Shown here in pieces: positions 46,313 through 55,038 of a stretch of DNA of 64,000 nucleotides. The DNA comes from Halovenus carboxidivorans (GTDB taxonomy: Archaea > Halobacteriota > Halobacteria > Halobacteriales > Haloarculaceae). Position 1 is the stretch's first letter, and every line of letters begins with the position of its first letter. Below the pieces are notes generated by a model. The model worked only from the letters and a program-made list of their open reading frames with translations, ran no database searches and had not been told where the DNA came from. The position numbers were made by a program, and so were the translations under genes. The stretch lies in the NCBI RefSeq assembly GCF_009831575.1, contig NZ_WUUT01000001.1, positions 581,345-645,344 on the forward strand, in the 5' to 3' direction.

Positions 46313-48079
46313 ATGTTCCTTGCGATGCGTGCAGAGGTCGAGGAGGCGCTCACTGCGGCCCTCGACCGACTCGGATACCCCACCGACGATCTCGGTATCG
46401 AGGAGCCGCCGGAGGATCTCGACGCCGTTCTCGCTTCGAGCGTCGCCTTCCGGCTGGCGAGCGAGGCCGCCACTCCACCCCCGGCGGTCGCCGACGAACT
46501 GGCCGACGCGATCGACGCAGGCCCACAGGAGTACATCGGCCGGGTCGAAACCCGCGGCCCCTATCTCAACTTCTGGCCCAGCGAGCGGTACTTCGCGGAG
46601 ACGCTCGCGGAGGCACAGAGCGGGGAGTTCGGTACGCTCCCGGACCGCGAGACGAGCGTCGTCGTCGAGCACACGAGTGCGAACCCGACGGGGCCGGTCC
46701 ACGTCGGCCGCGCCCGCAACCCGATCATCGGTGACGCGCTCGCCCGGGTGCTCGAGTACGCCGGCTACGACGTGGAACGCCACTACTACGTCAACGACGC
46801 CGGCCGACAGATCGCCGTCTTCACGTGGGCGTACGACTTCTTCGACGAGGCAGATCTGCCCGAGCCCGAACGCGAGTCTCCGGAGTACGAGATGGTGCGG
46901 TACTACCGCGCGGCCAACACCTACCTCGAAGAGGAAGCCGACGAGGAGTCGGTCGAGGCCGCCGAAGCCGAGATCCAGTCGATCATGCAGGGGCTGGAGG
47001 AAGGCGACGAGTCGGCATACGACCGCGTCGGCGAGGTGGTCGATACTGTCCTCGGCGGGATGCGGGACACGCTCGAACGCCTCCCCGCCGAGTTCGACGA
47101 GTTCGTCAAGGAGACGCGGTTCATGCGCGACGGCTCGACCGACGAGATCATCGACCGCCTGAAGAACACGGAGTACGCCGTCTACGAGGACGACGCCTGG
47201 CAACTCGATCTGCCGGAGATCGACAAGAACCTCGTCTTCGTCCGGGAAGACGGTACCTCGCTCTACACGACGCGGGACCTGGCCCACCACGAGTGGAAGT
47301 TCGACAACTTCGACGAGGCCGTGACGGTGCTCGGCGAGGACCACGAACTGCAGGCCCGACAGCTCCGCTCTGCGCTGGAGATTCTCGGTAACGACACCGA
47401 CCGCCTGGGGACTGTCCACTACTCGTGGGTCACGCTGCCCGAGGGCGGGATGAGCACCCGCGAGGGAACCGGGATCGATCTGGACGACCTGCTGGACGAG
47501 GCCATCGACCGCGCCCGCCAGGAGGTCGAGGACCGCCTCGAAGACCGCATCCGCGACGACGACCTCTCCGAGGAGGACATCGACCGTATCGCACACCAGG
47601 TCGGCATCGGCGCGGTCCGCTACGACATCGTCTCGAAACAGCCGACGAAAGGCATCACCTTCGAGTGGGAGCGGGCCCTCGATTTCGAGGCCCAGAGCGC
47701 CCCCTACGTCCAGTACGTCCACGCTCGTGCGTCGGGAATCATCGCCGAGGCTCATGACGAAAACGCGGTCGATCCCGACGGACTCGACATCGACGTCGAC
47801 GCGAGCGACCTCGACACCGACGCCGAACGGACGCTCCTCCGAGAGATCGCCCGTTTCCCCGCGGTGATCGAGGAGGCGGCGGAGGATCTCCAACCACACG
47901 TCGTCGCCACCTACACGCGGGATCTGGCCGAAGCGTTCAACACCTTCTACCGGGAGTGTCCGGTGCTCGATGCCGACGACGAAACGCGAGACGCTCGCCT
48001 CGCGCTGGTCGTCGCCGCCCGTCACGCCGTCGGGAACGCGTTGGACGCCGTCGGCGTACAGGCACCCGATTCCATGTAA
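46313..48079 (+). CDS. argS: arginyl-tRNA synthetase
   Basis: A 588-residue class I synthetase that charges tRNA-Arg. The HIGH motif is '[13 protein letters not shown]' (about residue 124-136), the KMSKS counterpart '[11 protein letters not shown]' near 380, and the C-terminal DALR anticodon domain ends with '[19 protein letters not shown]' (split: [18 protein letters not shown]). The N-terminal Add1 domain (about 1-100) is present. Length is normal for archaea. The ATG at 46313 gives [13 protein letters not shown]; a second Met four codons later is possible. The TAA at 48077-48079 lies at the very edge of the 65-bp structured element. Confidence 0.95.
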   Translation: MFLAMRAEVEEALTAALDRLGYPTDDLGIEEPPEDLDAVLASSVAFRLASEAATPPPAVADELADAIDAGPQEYIGRVETRGPYLNFWPSERYFAETLAEAQSGEFGTLPDRETSVVVEHTSANPTGPVHVGRARNPIIGDALARVLEYAGYDVERHYYVNDAGRQIAVFTWAYDFFDEADLPEPERESPEYEMVRYYRAANTYLEEEADEESVEAAEAEIQSIMQGLEEGDESAYDRVGEVVDTVLGGMRDTLERLPAEFDEFVKETRFMRDGSTDEIIDRLKNTEYAVYEDDAWQLDLPEIDKNLVFVREDGTSLYTTRDLAHHEWKFDNFDEAVTVLGEDHELQARQLRSALEILGNDTDRLGTVHYSWVTLPEGGMSTREGTGIDLDDLLDEAIDRARQEVEDRLEDRIRDDDLSEEDIDRIAHQVGIGAVRYDIVSKQPTKGITFEWERALDFEAQSAPYVQYVHARASGIIAEAHDENAVDPDGLDIDVDASDLDTDAERTLLREIARFPAVIEEAAEDLQPHVVATYTRDLAEAFNTFYRECPVLDADDETRDARLALVVAARHAVGNALDAVGVQAPDSM

Positions 48080-48144
48080 CCCATCTTTTTCCCGCTCGGG
48101 TCGCCGAAGGCGACCGCTCGCGGCAAAAACATGGGTGAAAAAGG
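48080..48144 (+). repeat. structured ~65-bp element, left copy (inverted partner at 49021-49084)
   Basis: Starts immediately after the argS stop. It reads CCCATCTTTTT, then a hairpin GGTCGCC-GAA-GGCGACC (48099-48115), then GCAAAAACATGGGTGAAAAAGG-like sequence ending at 48144 (split: GCAAAAACATGGG, TGAAAAAGG). Its ends are themselves mutually complementary (CCCATxTTTTT with AAAAAxATGGG), so the whole element can fold as one long hairpin. The reverse complement of 49021-49084 matches it over nearly the whole length. T-runs on both strands suggest a bidirectional terminator. Confidence 0.75.
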
Positions 48145-48338
48145 CTCGACCTCGACCTGCGGTCTCGGTCGAGGGAACCGCGCTCGCTGCGCTCGCGCGG
48201 AGAGGAAAGATAAGGCGAGTCAGTCACTAACAAAGACCACGGACGATAGGTACCTCACTGCACCCGTTCATTGAGTGTCGAGGCGAAGACGGCTGGGAGT
48301 ATATTGAGTCAGATATCACGCATCCCGGTGGCTATGCA

Positions 48339-48833
48339 ATGATGGCCTGCCTCTTCGGCTGGCGGAACTACTGCAATTACGAACCAATCGCTGGGGAACG
48401 GGGGCTACCGAAGGATATTAGCGACGAACTCAGCCAGCTACTGGGAGATCCGCCCACCTGCAGTTGGATCGGACTCTGGGAGATCGAGCGAATCGACTGG
48501 GGTGAAACGGCAAACGAAATAGACTCCCGAACGAGTTTTTACGATTCCGACGGTAACTACGTGAAGAAAGCCGCCGGATTTTCGCTACCCGTGAGCAACG
48601 AAGACGAGGGTTATATGAACCGTGTCCGCGGTGGCGACGAAGTGACGGTGACATTAACTGATGACTACTTTGGATTCGAAGCCGGTGATGAGGTAACGTT
48701 AGTGAGAGAACTGCGGGACCGCGAATATGCGAGGTCTGATGGATGGAGACGGATTTTCAACGAGATGAGAGAATTGGCTGACGAGTACGGTGGAGAGGGG
48801 AATGTTCGGTTGGTTGCAGTGGCTATGGGGTAA
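48339..48833 (+). CDS. phage-like hypothetical protein in an AT-richer insert, start codon possibly lost
   Basis: A 164-residue protein from the first ATG. Sequence such as 'FGWRNYCNY', 'GERGLPKDISDELSQLLG' and 'WEIERIDW' recalls a family in phages and actinobacteria ('ADVRN', 'SEPRGLPxDMS', 'LEELLAYDW'). The same frame stays open upstream to 48228 and reads IGTSLHPFIECRGEDGWEY, where that family starts MG..xHPFIE. The expected start ATG is ATA at 48246-48248, so the gene either uses a non-standard start, starts at 48339 as a truncated protein, or is decaying. Base composition is clearly more AT-rich than its neighbours, a sign of transfer. Function unknown. Similarity is from memory. Confidence 0.6.
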   Translation: MMACLFGWRNYCNYEPIAGERGLPKDISDELSQLLGDPPTCSWIGLWEIERIDWGETANEIDSRTSFYDSDGNYVKKAAGFSLPVSNEDEGYMNRVRGGDEVTVTLTDDYFGFEAGDEVTLVRELRDREYARSDGWRRIFNEMRELADEYGGEGNVRLVAVAMG

Positions 48834-48995
48834 CCAGTTGTCACTGGCTGTCTGTCTGTTGAATGCACGATCCAACTCTTGCGTCGCGGCTGGTGACAAG
48901 CGGTGTACCGACGGTTATTTCACCAAGTCGGGCAGGACCAATGAGGTCAGAAACTCGCTCTAGTCGGCATTCGCCGAGCGAAGCGAGGCGATTCT

Positions 48996-49027
48996 CCGGA
49001 CGCGCCGACGGCGCGTCCGGCCTTTTT
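48996..49027 (+). terminator. hairpin followed by T-run, downstream of the insert gene
   Basis: Perfect 11-bp arms CCGGACGCGCC (48996-49006) and GGCGCGTCCGG (49010-49020) around GAC, followed by CCTTTTT (49021-49027). This has the form of an intrinsic terminator for plus-strand transcripts from the 48339 gene, and overlaps the right structured element. Confidence 0.6.
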
Positions 49028-49084
49028 CACCCATGTTTTTGCGTCGAGCGGTGCGCTTTGCGCACCCGAGACGGAAAAAGATGG
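49021..49084 (-). repeat. structured ~65-bp element, right copy (inverted partner at 48080-48144)
   Basis: On the minus strand it starts directly after the minD stop as CCATCTTTTTCC, continues with CTCGGG and the hairpin GGTGCGC-AAA-GCGCACC (49049-49065), and ends GCAAAAACATGGGTG-AAAAAGG. Compared with the left copy, the stem bases differ on both arms together (GGTCGCC/GGCGACC against GGTGCGC/GCGCACC), so pairing is kept while the flanks are nearly identical. Confidence 0.75.
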
Positions 49085-49891
49085 TTAGCCGAAGATCCCG
49101 CCGAAGACGCCGCCGTCCTCCTCCTCTTCGTCCTCGTCCTCGTCGTCGAGAAACCACTGGCTGTCGAAGACGCGTTCGAGGTCCGCCGCGGTCGCGCCCT
49201 CGAAAAAGACCTGTTCGAGCGAGCCCGCGAGTTGGCGGTAGGCGTCTGCCGGATCGCTGTCGGGGGCGTTTTCAAGAAGGGGTTCCTCCTTCGTGGCGTC
49301 GATGTCGTCGGGGATCACGCCGAGCAGCGGCACGTCGAACTCGTCTGCGATCTCCTGGACGTAGGTGTCGCGGTTGACCCGGGTGATGATCGCGCCGATC
49401 ACTTCGCCGTCGACGCGTTCGGTGAGGTCCGCGGTCTTGATGGTGTCGTTGACCGCGACGTCGTCCGGCGTCGTCACCAGCAACACCCCGTCGGCGAGGC
49501 CGAGCGGGACGGTCGTCTCGTGGCTCAGCCCCGCACCCGTATCGACCAGCACCACGTCGAAGGTGTTTTTCAGCGTGTTGATCACTTTCCGGAGTTTCGC
49601 CGGGTCGGCCTCAGCGAAGGCTTCGAGGCTCTGCTCGCCCGGCACGACAGTCATCCCCATCTGCGCGTCGGTCAGCGCCGCGCTGACGGTCTCTTCGCTC
49701 GCGAGCACCTCGTGGATACTCGTCTCGTACTCGAGGCCGAGCATGTTGCCGAGGTTCGCCATCCCCAGATCAGCGTCGACGACGACGGTGTCGTAGCCGT
49801 TCTCCTCGAGTGCTGCCGCGATGTTGATCGCTGTGGTGGTCTTCCCGACGCCTCCCTTCCCACCGGCGACCGTGCAGACGTACCCCGCCAT
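49085..49891 (-). CDS. minD: MinD/ParA-type ATPase
   Basis: A 268-residue deviant-Walker ATPase. Walker A is GGKGGVGKTTTAIN (residues 10-23), switch I 'VVVDADLGMANLGNMLG' (about 37) and Walker B-like 'VVLVDTGAGL' (about 113). The C-terminus is unusual: 'FLDDEDEDEEEEDGGVFGGIFG' (split: DDEDEDEEEE, GGVFGGIFG), a strongly acidic tail ending in a short hydrophobic tip that may replace the amphipathic membrane helix. Haloarchaea have several MinD paralogues that position taxis arrays and archaella rather than the division ring. The ATG at 49891 is preceded by a TATA box (49921-49927). Confidence 0.88.
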   Translation of the reverse strand: MAGYVCTVAGGKGGVGKTTTAINIAAALEENGYDTVVVDADLGMANLGNMLGLEYETSIHEVLASEETVSAALTDAQMGMTVVPGEQSLEAFAEADPAKLRKVINTLKNTFDVVLVDTGAGLSHETTVPLGLADGVLLVTTPDDVAVNDTIKTADLTERVDGEVIGAIITRVNRDTYVQEIADEFDVPLLGVIPDDIDATKEEPLLENAPDSDPADAYRQLAGSLEQVFFEGATAADLERVFDSQWFLDDEDEDEEEEDGGVFGGIFG

Positions 49892-50033
49892 TCTTGATAT
49901 GTAGCATCTGTACTCGCCACGATATAAAGCCATTCGTCTCTCCTGAGAGGTTCGACGGGCGGCGCGAGCGTCCGGTCCGGAGCCGACGTGGCAGGTCAAC
50001 AGGTACTTACAGCAGACCGGCCAAATACAGCCA

Positions 50034-51281
50034 ATGAGCGAGTCCGAGCACGAGCAGACGGACAAACAAAAATACGAGTTCCAGAAGGTAATCGAGGAAC
50101 TCAAGGATTATCGCGGCTCCGGGACGCAACTCGTCACGATTTACGTTCCGGAGGAACGGCAGATCAGCGACGTCGTCGCCCACGTTACCCAGGAACACTC
50201 CGAGGCGAGCAACATCAAGTCCAAGGAGACCCGAACGAACGTCCAGGACGCTCTCAAAAGCATCAAAGACCGGCTGAAATACTACGGCAACACCCCGCCG
50301 GAAAACGGGATGGTGCTGTTCTCCGGGGCCGTCGACTCCGGCGGCGGACAGACCGAGATGATCACCCGCGTACTGGAGAGTCCGCCCCAGCCAATCGAAT
50401 CCTTCCGGTATCACTGCGACGCGGAGTTTCTGACCGAACCGTTAGAGGAGATGATGGGCGACAAGGGCCTGTTCGGACTGATCGTCCTGGACCGCCGCGA
50501 GGCGAACGTCGGCTGGCTCCGCGGTAAACGCGTCGAACCGGTCAAATCCGCCACCTCACTCGTCCCGGGCAAGCAGCGCAAAGGTGGTCAGTCCGCCCAG
50601 CGATTCGCCCGCCTCCGTCTCGAAGCCATCGACAACTTCTATCAGGAAGTCGCCGGCATGGCGAACGACCTGTTCGTCGACCAGCGCCACGAGATGGACG
50701 GCGTCCTCGTCGGCGGTCCCTCACCGACCAAAGACGAGTTCCTCGACGGCGACTATCTCCACCACGAACTCCAGGATATGGTCCTCGGGAAGTTCGACGT
50801 GGCCTACACCGACGAGTCGGGGCTGTACGACCTCGTCGACGCCGCAGACGAGGTGCTCGCAGAACACGAGGTCCTGGAGGACAAGCAGACGATGGAGGAG
50901 TTCTTCGAGCAACTCCACGACGGCAACAAGGCGACCTACGGGTTCGGGCCGACCCGTGAGAACCTGATGATGGGTGCCGTCGAGACGCTGCTGATCAGCG
51001 AGGACCTCCGGAAGGATGTCGTCGCATACGAGTGTCCCAACGGTCACGACGAGTACGAGTTCATCGACCGGACCGAGGAGACGCCGACCCACGAGTGTTC
51101 CCGCTGTGGCGAGACCGTCGAGGAGGGCGAACGCGAGGACGCCATCGACCACCTGATGGAGTTGGCCGACCAGCGCGGCAGCGAGACGATGTTCATCTCG
51201 ACGGACTTCGAGAAGGGCGAACAGCTACTGACCGCCTTCGGCGGCGTCGCGGGACTGCTGCGGTACTCGACGGGCGTCTGA
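50034..51281 (+). CDS. prf1: peptide chain release factor aRF1
   Basis: A 415-residue archaeal release factor that reads all three stop codons and hydrolyses peptidyl-tRNA at the ribosome. The stop-decoding NIKS motif is in 'SEASNIKSKETRTNV' near residue 61, and the catalytic GGQ is in 'KQRKGGQSAQRF' near 182. The C-terminal domain with the zinc-like CPNG...CSRCGE (about 335-365) and 'DHLMELADQRGSETMFISTD' (split: DHLMELADQRG, SETMFISTD) is complete. It is divergent from minD across 142 bp. Confidence 0.96.
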   Translation: MSESEHEQTDKQKYEFQKVIEELKDYRGSGTQLVTIYVPEERQISDVVAHVTQEHSEASNIKSKETRTNVQDALKSIKDRLKYYGNTPPENGMVLFSGAVDSGGGQTEMITRVLESPPQPIESFRYHCDAEFLTEPLEEMMGDKGLFGLIVLDRREANVGWLRGKRVEPVKSATSLVPGKQRKGGQSAQRFARLRLEAIDNFYQEVAGMANDLFVDQRHEMDGVLVGGPSPTKDEFLDGDYLHHELQDMVLGKFDVAYTDESGLYDLVDAADEVLAEHEVLEDKQTMEEFFEQLHDGNKATYGFGPTRENLMMGAVETLLISEDLRKDVVAYECPNGHDEYEFIDRTEETPTHECSRCGETVEEGEREDAIDHLMELADQRGSETMFISTDFEKGEQLLTAFGGVAGLLRYSTGV

Positions 51282-51348
51282 TCGGCGCGACTTCTCTCGT
51301 AGAAACGCGGGACGTATTTTCAAGCCGGATGCTCGTGTAGTCTCTCCT

Positions 51349-52020
51349 ATGAGGCTAACAACCCGCTCCAGGTTCGGGCTGGCAGCCGGATTCCTCGCCC
51401 TCGGCGCACTCGCAGGCCTGGCCGCCGCGCCGGAGCTCCCCGCGGAGATGGTCACACACTGGGACGGAGCCGGCAATCCGAACGGTACGATGTCGAAACC
51501 CGCGGCGCTGGCGTTCGTCCCCGCACTCGGTTCGGGCCTGCTGGCGCTGTTCGCCGTCCTTCCGCGAATCGACCCGCTCGGCGAGAATATCGAGTCGTTC
51601 CGTCGGCACTACGACTGGTTCGTCGTCGTGCTCTCGGCGTATCTGTCCGCTCTCCACGCCGGTATCGTCGCCTTCAATCTCGGCTACGAGTTCGATTTCG
51701 TCCTGCTCGTCCTCGCCGGAATCGCCGCGCTGTACTATTACATCGGCATTTTGCTCGGCCGCGCCGAGCGCAACTGGTTCGTCGGCATCCGGACGCCGTG
51801 GACGCTGAGCAGCGACGAGGTCTGGGAACGGACACACGACCTCGGCGGGACGCTGTTCAAACTCACCGCCCTCGCCACCCTCGCGGGGTTGGCTCTCGGT
51901 GACGTGGCGATCTACGTCATGATCGGAGCGACGGTGCTCACGAGCGCGACGACGCTCGTCTACTCGTATTACTGTTACCGACGGCTCGACGCCAACGGGG
52001 ACGTCGCCGCCGGGACGTAG
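51349..52020 (+). CDS. SdpI family membrane protein with DUF1648-like start
   Basis: A 223-residue protein with six predicted helices. 'APELPAEMVTHWDGAGNPNGTMSK' (split: LPAEMVTHWDGAGNPNG, TMSK) near residue 28 is the DUF1648 loop, and 'NWFVGIRTPWTLSSDEVWERTHDLGGTLF' (split: NWFVGIRTPWTLSSDEVW, ERTHDLGGTLF) near 142 is the SdpI signature. In Bacillus, SdpI gives immunity to the killing factor SdpC and acts as signal receptor. In haloarchaea such proteins are common without a known toxin, and none is evident here. Confidence 0.85.
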   Translation: MRLTTRSRFGLAAGFLALGALAGLAAAPELPAEMVTHWDGAGNPNGTMSKPAALAFVPALGSGLLALFAVLPRIDPLGENIESFRRHYDWFVVVLSAYLSALHAGIVAFNLGYEFDFVLLVLAGIAALYYYIGILLGRAERNWFVGIRTPWTLSSDEVWERTHDLGGTLFKLTALATLAGLALGDVAIYVMIGATVLTSATTLVYSYYCYRRLDANGDVAAGT

Positions 52021-52410
52021 CTACAGCAACTGCTCGAGTTGTCGTCGCCGCCCCGACAGGTCGAGATCGGTGTCGATGTCTGGATCGCGTGCCAGCCGAT
52101 CCAGCGCGAGCAGCGGATCGGTTCCCGCCCGCTCGACCGCATCGAGGAGTTCTGTAATCTCCGTTCGGTACAGCGCCAGGTTCTCCAGCAGACCGAGCAA
52201 CAGCGCCAGCGGAACGGCCGCCTCGGGGCTGGAGGGGAAGGCGTCGCTCACGCGCCCGAAATCGGGCTCGCCCGTCGCCGTCGTCGCCGGCTGAATCGCC
52301 AGACAGCGCGTACACAGCGCCACGACCGATTCCTCGCCGGGCAGATAGGCGTCGTACTCCGTGGGGACCGCAAACTGAACAGTGCCCGCCGAACACTCCT
52401 GACACTCCAT
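52021..52410 (-). CDS. DUF6276 family zinc-ribbon protein
   Basis: A 129-residue haloarchaeal protein. The N-terminal half contains two cysteine pairs, MECQECSAG (residues 1-9) and 'LCTRCLAIQP' (about 33-42), which make a zinc ribbon. The rest is helical ('PLALLLGLLENLALYRTEITELLDAV', split as PLALLLGLLENLALY and RTEITELLDAV). Its role is unknown. The ATG at 52410 is the family start. The gene is convergent with the SdpI gene; the two stops abut. Confidence 0.82.
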   Translation of the reverse strand: MECQECSAGTVQFAVPTEYDAYLPGEESVVALCTRCLAIQPATTATGEPDFGRVSDAFPSSPEAAVPLALLLGLLENLALYRTEITELLDAVERAGTDPLLALDRLARDPDIDTDLDLSGRRRQLEQLL

Positions 52411-52514
52411 ACCGCAGGTTCGGCGGGCGTGTACAAAGTCCCGGTGGTCCCCCGGCTCAAACACGTATTTGACTCTCCGGCGGCTGTTTATATACAGGCG
52501 AAGAATTCCGAAAT

Positions 52515-53435
52515 ATGCGACAACTCACACGACGACGGGCGATCCTCGGTGCCGTCGGCACCGGGGCCGTCGCGCTCGCGGGCTGTGTCAGCGGCGACGG
52601 CGACGGTCCCGAGAACAACTCGACCGACCAGAACGGCGATCGAGCCTCCCCCGCGGCGGATCTGGAGGCGTCGATCACGCGTGTCGACAGCAACTGCGCC
52701 GGCATGGGTCCCGGCGAGACGACGGTCTTTCTGGACGGCCAGACGTACGTCGTGCAGGGAACGATTCCCTCTCCGGACCCGTGCCACGAGCCAGTGCTCG
52801 ATGCGCACAGTTTCGAGGCGGGGACGCTCTCGCTGACGGTCGATGTCGAACCGACAGACGACGGTCCCTGCGCGGACTGTGCTGGGGAGGTCGTCTACGA
52901 GGCGACTGCTTCCGGCGTCGATCCGGAGCAGGTCGAGACCGTCTCCGTCACGCACTCGGGCGGCAAGACACACGATACCTCGGCGGCGGAGATTCCCGAG
53001 GGCCCGCCCGAACTGATCGAGGCGAAGATCACCGAGACGGACGCCCGGACGCGCGGGGGCGAGGAGGACGGTTCCGCCGAGATCAGCGAGTTCGACGACA
53101 GCGGCGAGACGGGTACCCTCACGATCACCGGTACGATTCCGACGGAGCATCCCCACCACGAGGCGGTGCTCAAGACGGCCAGCGTTCAGGCTGGAACGCT
53201 CAACGTGGCCGTCGGCGTCAAATCGACCCTCGGTGACGACCGGATGGGAACCATGCCGCTCGGTGTCGTCGAGTACACCGCCGTCGCCGAGATCGCCAGC
53301 CCTGACGGCATCGACAGCGTCCAGATCAGCCACCCGAACGCGAGCTACGGTGTCGGCTGGGCGAGCGACAGCGGTTCAGCGAGTTCGGGACGTGGCGGCG
53401 GAGCGAGCGACGGCGGATCGGACGACTCTCAGTAG
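52515..53435 (+). CDS. Tat-exported lipoprotein with duplicated domain
   Basis: A 306-residue secreted lipoprotein. 'TRRRAILGAVGTGAVALAGC' is a twin-arginine signal with a lipobox Cys at about residue 24. After a disordered linker come two related ~100-residue beta domains: the first (about 48-150) has 'QGTIPSPDPCHEPVLDAHSFEAGTL' and the second (about 165-275) 'TGTIPTEHPHHEAVLKTASVQAGTL' (shared core GTIP, then H-E-(P/A)-V-L, then AGTL). The first domain also has CADCAG, the second no Cys. A Gly/Ser/Asp tail closes the protein. The family is not recognised. It has its own promoter region. Confidence 0.78.
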   Translation: MRQLTRRRAILGAVGTGAVALAGCVSGDGDGPENNSTDQNGDRASPAADLEASITRVDSNCAGMGPGETTVFLDGQTYVVQGTIPSPDPCHEPVLDAHSFEAGTLSLTVDVEPTDDGPCADCAGEVVYEATASGVDPEQVETVSVTHSGGKTHDTSAAEIPEGPPELIEAKITETDARTRGGEEDGSAEISEFDDSGETGTLTITGTIPTEHPHHEAVLKTASVQAGTLNVAVGVKSTLGDDRMGTMPLGVVEYTAVAEIASPDGIDSVQISHPNASYGVGWASDSGSASSGRGGGASDGGSDDSQ

Positions 53436-53448
53436 CGTCGCCGACTGC

Positions 53449-54081
53449 TCAGCGCTGATCGAGATACTCTCTGACGATCACGTCCCCGCTCGACGCGCCG
53501 ATGCGCTCGGCTCCGGCGTCGAACAACTCCGAGGCGAACGCCCACGATCCGACGCCGCCGCTGGCTTTGACCGGTGCGAACTCGGCCAGCAGTTCCACGT
53601 CAGCGACCGTCGCCCCACCGTCCGCGAACCCGGTTGCGGTCTTGAGAAAATCGACATCGGCCGCTGCGGCCTCCCTGGCCAGTGTTTCGAGCGTTTCCTC
53701 GTCGAACAGCGACGTTTCGAGGATGACCTTCACCGGAATCGGAACCGCGGCGACGATTTCGGCGACCTCGTCGTGAAATCTCTCTGTGTCCCCGCTGGCG
53801 TGGCCGAGGTTCGGAACGATGTCGATCTCACCCGCCCCGGCCTGCCAGGCCTCTGTCGCCTCGGTACACTTCGTCGAGACCGTGTGCTGGCCGTGTGGAA
53901 AGCCGATCACGGTTGCGACCTCGGTCTCGGGGGCGTACTCCGTCGCCTCCTCGACGTAACACGGCGGCACGCAGGCGCGCATTCCGTACTCCTCGGCCGT
54001 ATCGAGAACGTTTCGGACGTCCTCCCACGTCGTTTCCGGGCCGAGTACGGTGTGTTCGATCCGCGATGGGATATCGTCCAT
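53449..54081 (-). CDS. deoC: deoxyribose-phosphate aldolase
   Basis: A 210-residue TIM-barrel aldolase that splits 2-deoxyribose-5-phosphate into glyceraldehyde-3-phosphate and acetaldehyde. The Schiff-base Lys is in 'DFLKTATGFADGG' near residue 147, the other active-site Lys in 'PVKASGGVGSW' near 173, and the Asp in 'EIDIVPNLGHASG' near 89. Length is typical of the short archaeal form. It may belong to nucleoside salvage, with no partner gene nearby. It is convergent with the lipoprotein gene, 13 nt apart. Confidence 0.95.
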   Translation of the reverse strand: MDDIPSRIEHTVLGPETTWEDVRNVLDTAEEYGMRACVPPCYVEEATEYAPETEVATVIGFPHGQHTVSTKCTEATEAWQAGAGEIDIVPNLGHASGDTERFHDEVAEIVAAVPIPVKVILETSLFDEETLETLAREAAAADVDFLKTATGFADGGATVADVELLAEFAPVKASGGVGSWAFASELFDAGAERIGASSGDVIVREYLDQR

Positions 54082-54163
54082 ACGCCAGTTCGACGGGCTC
54101 AGCGGTTAAAAATACCGCACGTTACCGGAACTGTTTTGAGTGCAGGGGTATCACTGCTCCGAC

Positions 54164-55018
54164 ATGGCAGCGCCATTCAGCGAGTTCGTCGTCCCCGGAC
54201 CGATCCAGTCGGCGGCGCTGGTGATCGGTGCGGGTACGATCGTCGTGCTGTTGTACGCGCTTCGGCCACCGCTCACGCAGCGAACCGTCCTCTCGTTTAT
54301 CCCCTGGATGATCAGCGGGAGTATCCTGCACGTCTTCTGGCAACTGGGCTACATGCTCCAGCGCCAACTGTATCCCGAACCGGTCGCACCGCTGTTCTCC
54401 GCGCCCGCGGTCTACCTGACCACCTTCATCGCCCTCGGTGCGGTCTGGGTGGTCTCGGCGACTATCGTCCCCAGTTACGACCGAAGCGACAGGATCGCGA
54501 CCTACATCTTCACTATCGGAGTCGGCGTGTTGCTCCCGCTTCTCGGCCTCGTCCTCTGGCAGGGGCTGGACGAACGGCTCGCACCGATGGACCCGATCTG
54601 GCCGGTGCTCGGGTTGGTCCTCTCTCTCGTCTTGACCGTCCTCATCTACATCGCAATCGGCGCGTGGCGAACCTACGTCATCGCACAGACGAAGTACGTC
54701 GGCGCGTTCGTGCTGTTCGCACACGTCTTCGACGGCGTGACGACGGCAATCGGTGTCGACGTGCTCGGGGCGGGCGAGCGTTCGGCCGTTCCGGCCGCTA
54801 TTCTCGAGTTCGCGGCGGGACTGCCGGTCGCCGATACGCTCGGAACCGGGTGGCTGTTCGTGCTGGTGAAGATCACGCTGGCGTCGGCCATCGTCGTCAC
54901 ATTCGCGGACTACGTCGAGGACGAGCCCTCACAGGCGAATCTCCTGCTCACGATCATCGCCATCGTCGGGATGGGGCCGGCGGTCAACAACTTCTTCCTG
55001 TTTCTGCTCTCGCCGTAA
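54164..55018 (+). CDS. DUF63 family membrane protein
   Basis: A 284-residue integral membrane protein with about eight helices, of the archaea-specific DUF63 family. 'MISGSILHVFWQLGYM' near residue 48 and 'YVGAFVLFAHVFDGVTTAIGVDVLG' (split: FVLFAHVFDGVTTAIG) near 185 contain the conserved Asp-Gly and aromatic residues of that family. The function is unknown; roles in lipid or isoprenoid handling have been suggested only from context. The ATG at 54164 is chosen; eight extra codons upstream are not conserved. It ends 20 nt from the convergent dehydrogenase. Confidence 0.88.
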   Translation: MAAPFSEFVVPGPIQSAALVIGAGTIVVLLYALRPPLTQRTVLSFIPWMISGSILHVFWQLGYMLQRQLYPEPVAPLFSAPAVYLTTFIALGAVWVVSATIVPSYDRSDRIATYIFTIGVGVLLPLLGLVLWQGLDERLAPMDPIWPVLGLVLSLVLTVLIYIAIGAWRTYVIAQTKYVGAFVLFAHVFDGVTTAIGVDVLGAGERSAVPAAILEFAAGLPVADTLGTGWLFVLVKITLASAIVVTFADYVEDEPSQANLLLTIIAIVGMGPAVNNFFLFLLSP

Positions 55019-55038
55019 CCGGCGGGTTCGAGCCTGTC

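Noticed and set aside
46283-48025. A 580-codon minus-strand frame opposite argS
   Set aside because: Mirror frame of argS codon bias (Val/Asp/Leu-rich); no domain recognised.
48145-48215. Possible second copy of the right-hand terminator hairpin next to the left element
   Set aside because: Only short, imperfect stems (CTCGACC/GGTCGAG, CCGCG/CGCGG) and no following T-run; kept out of the element definition.
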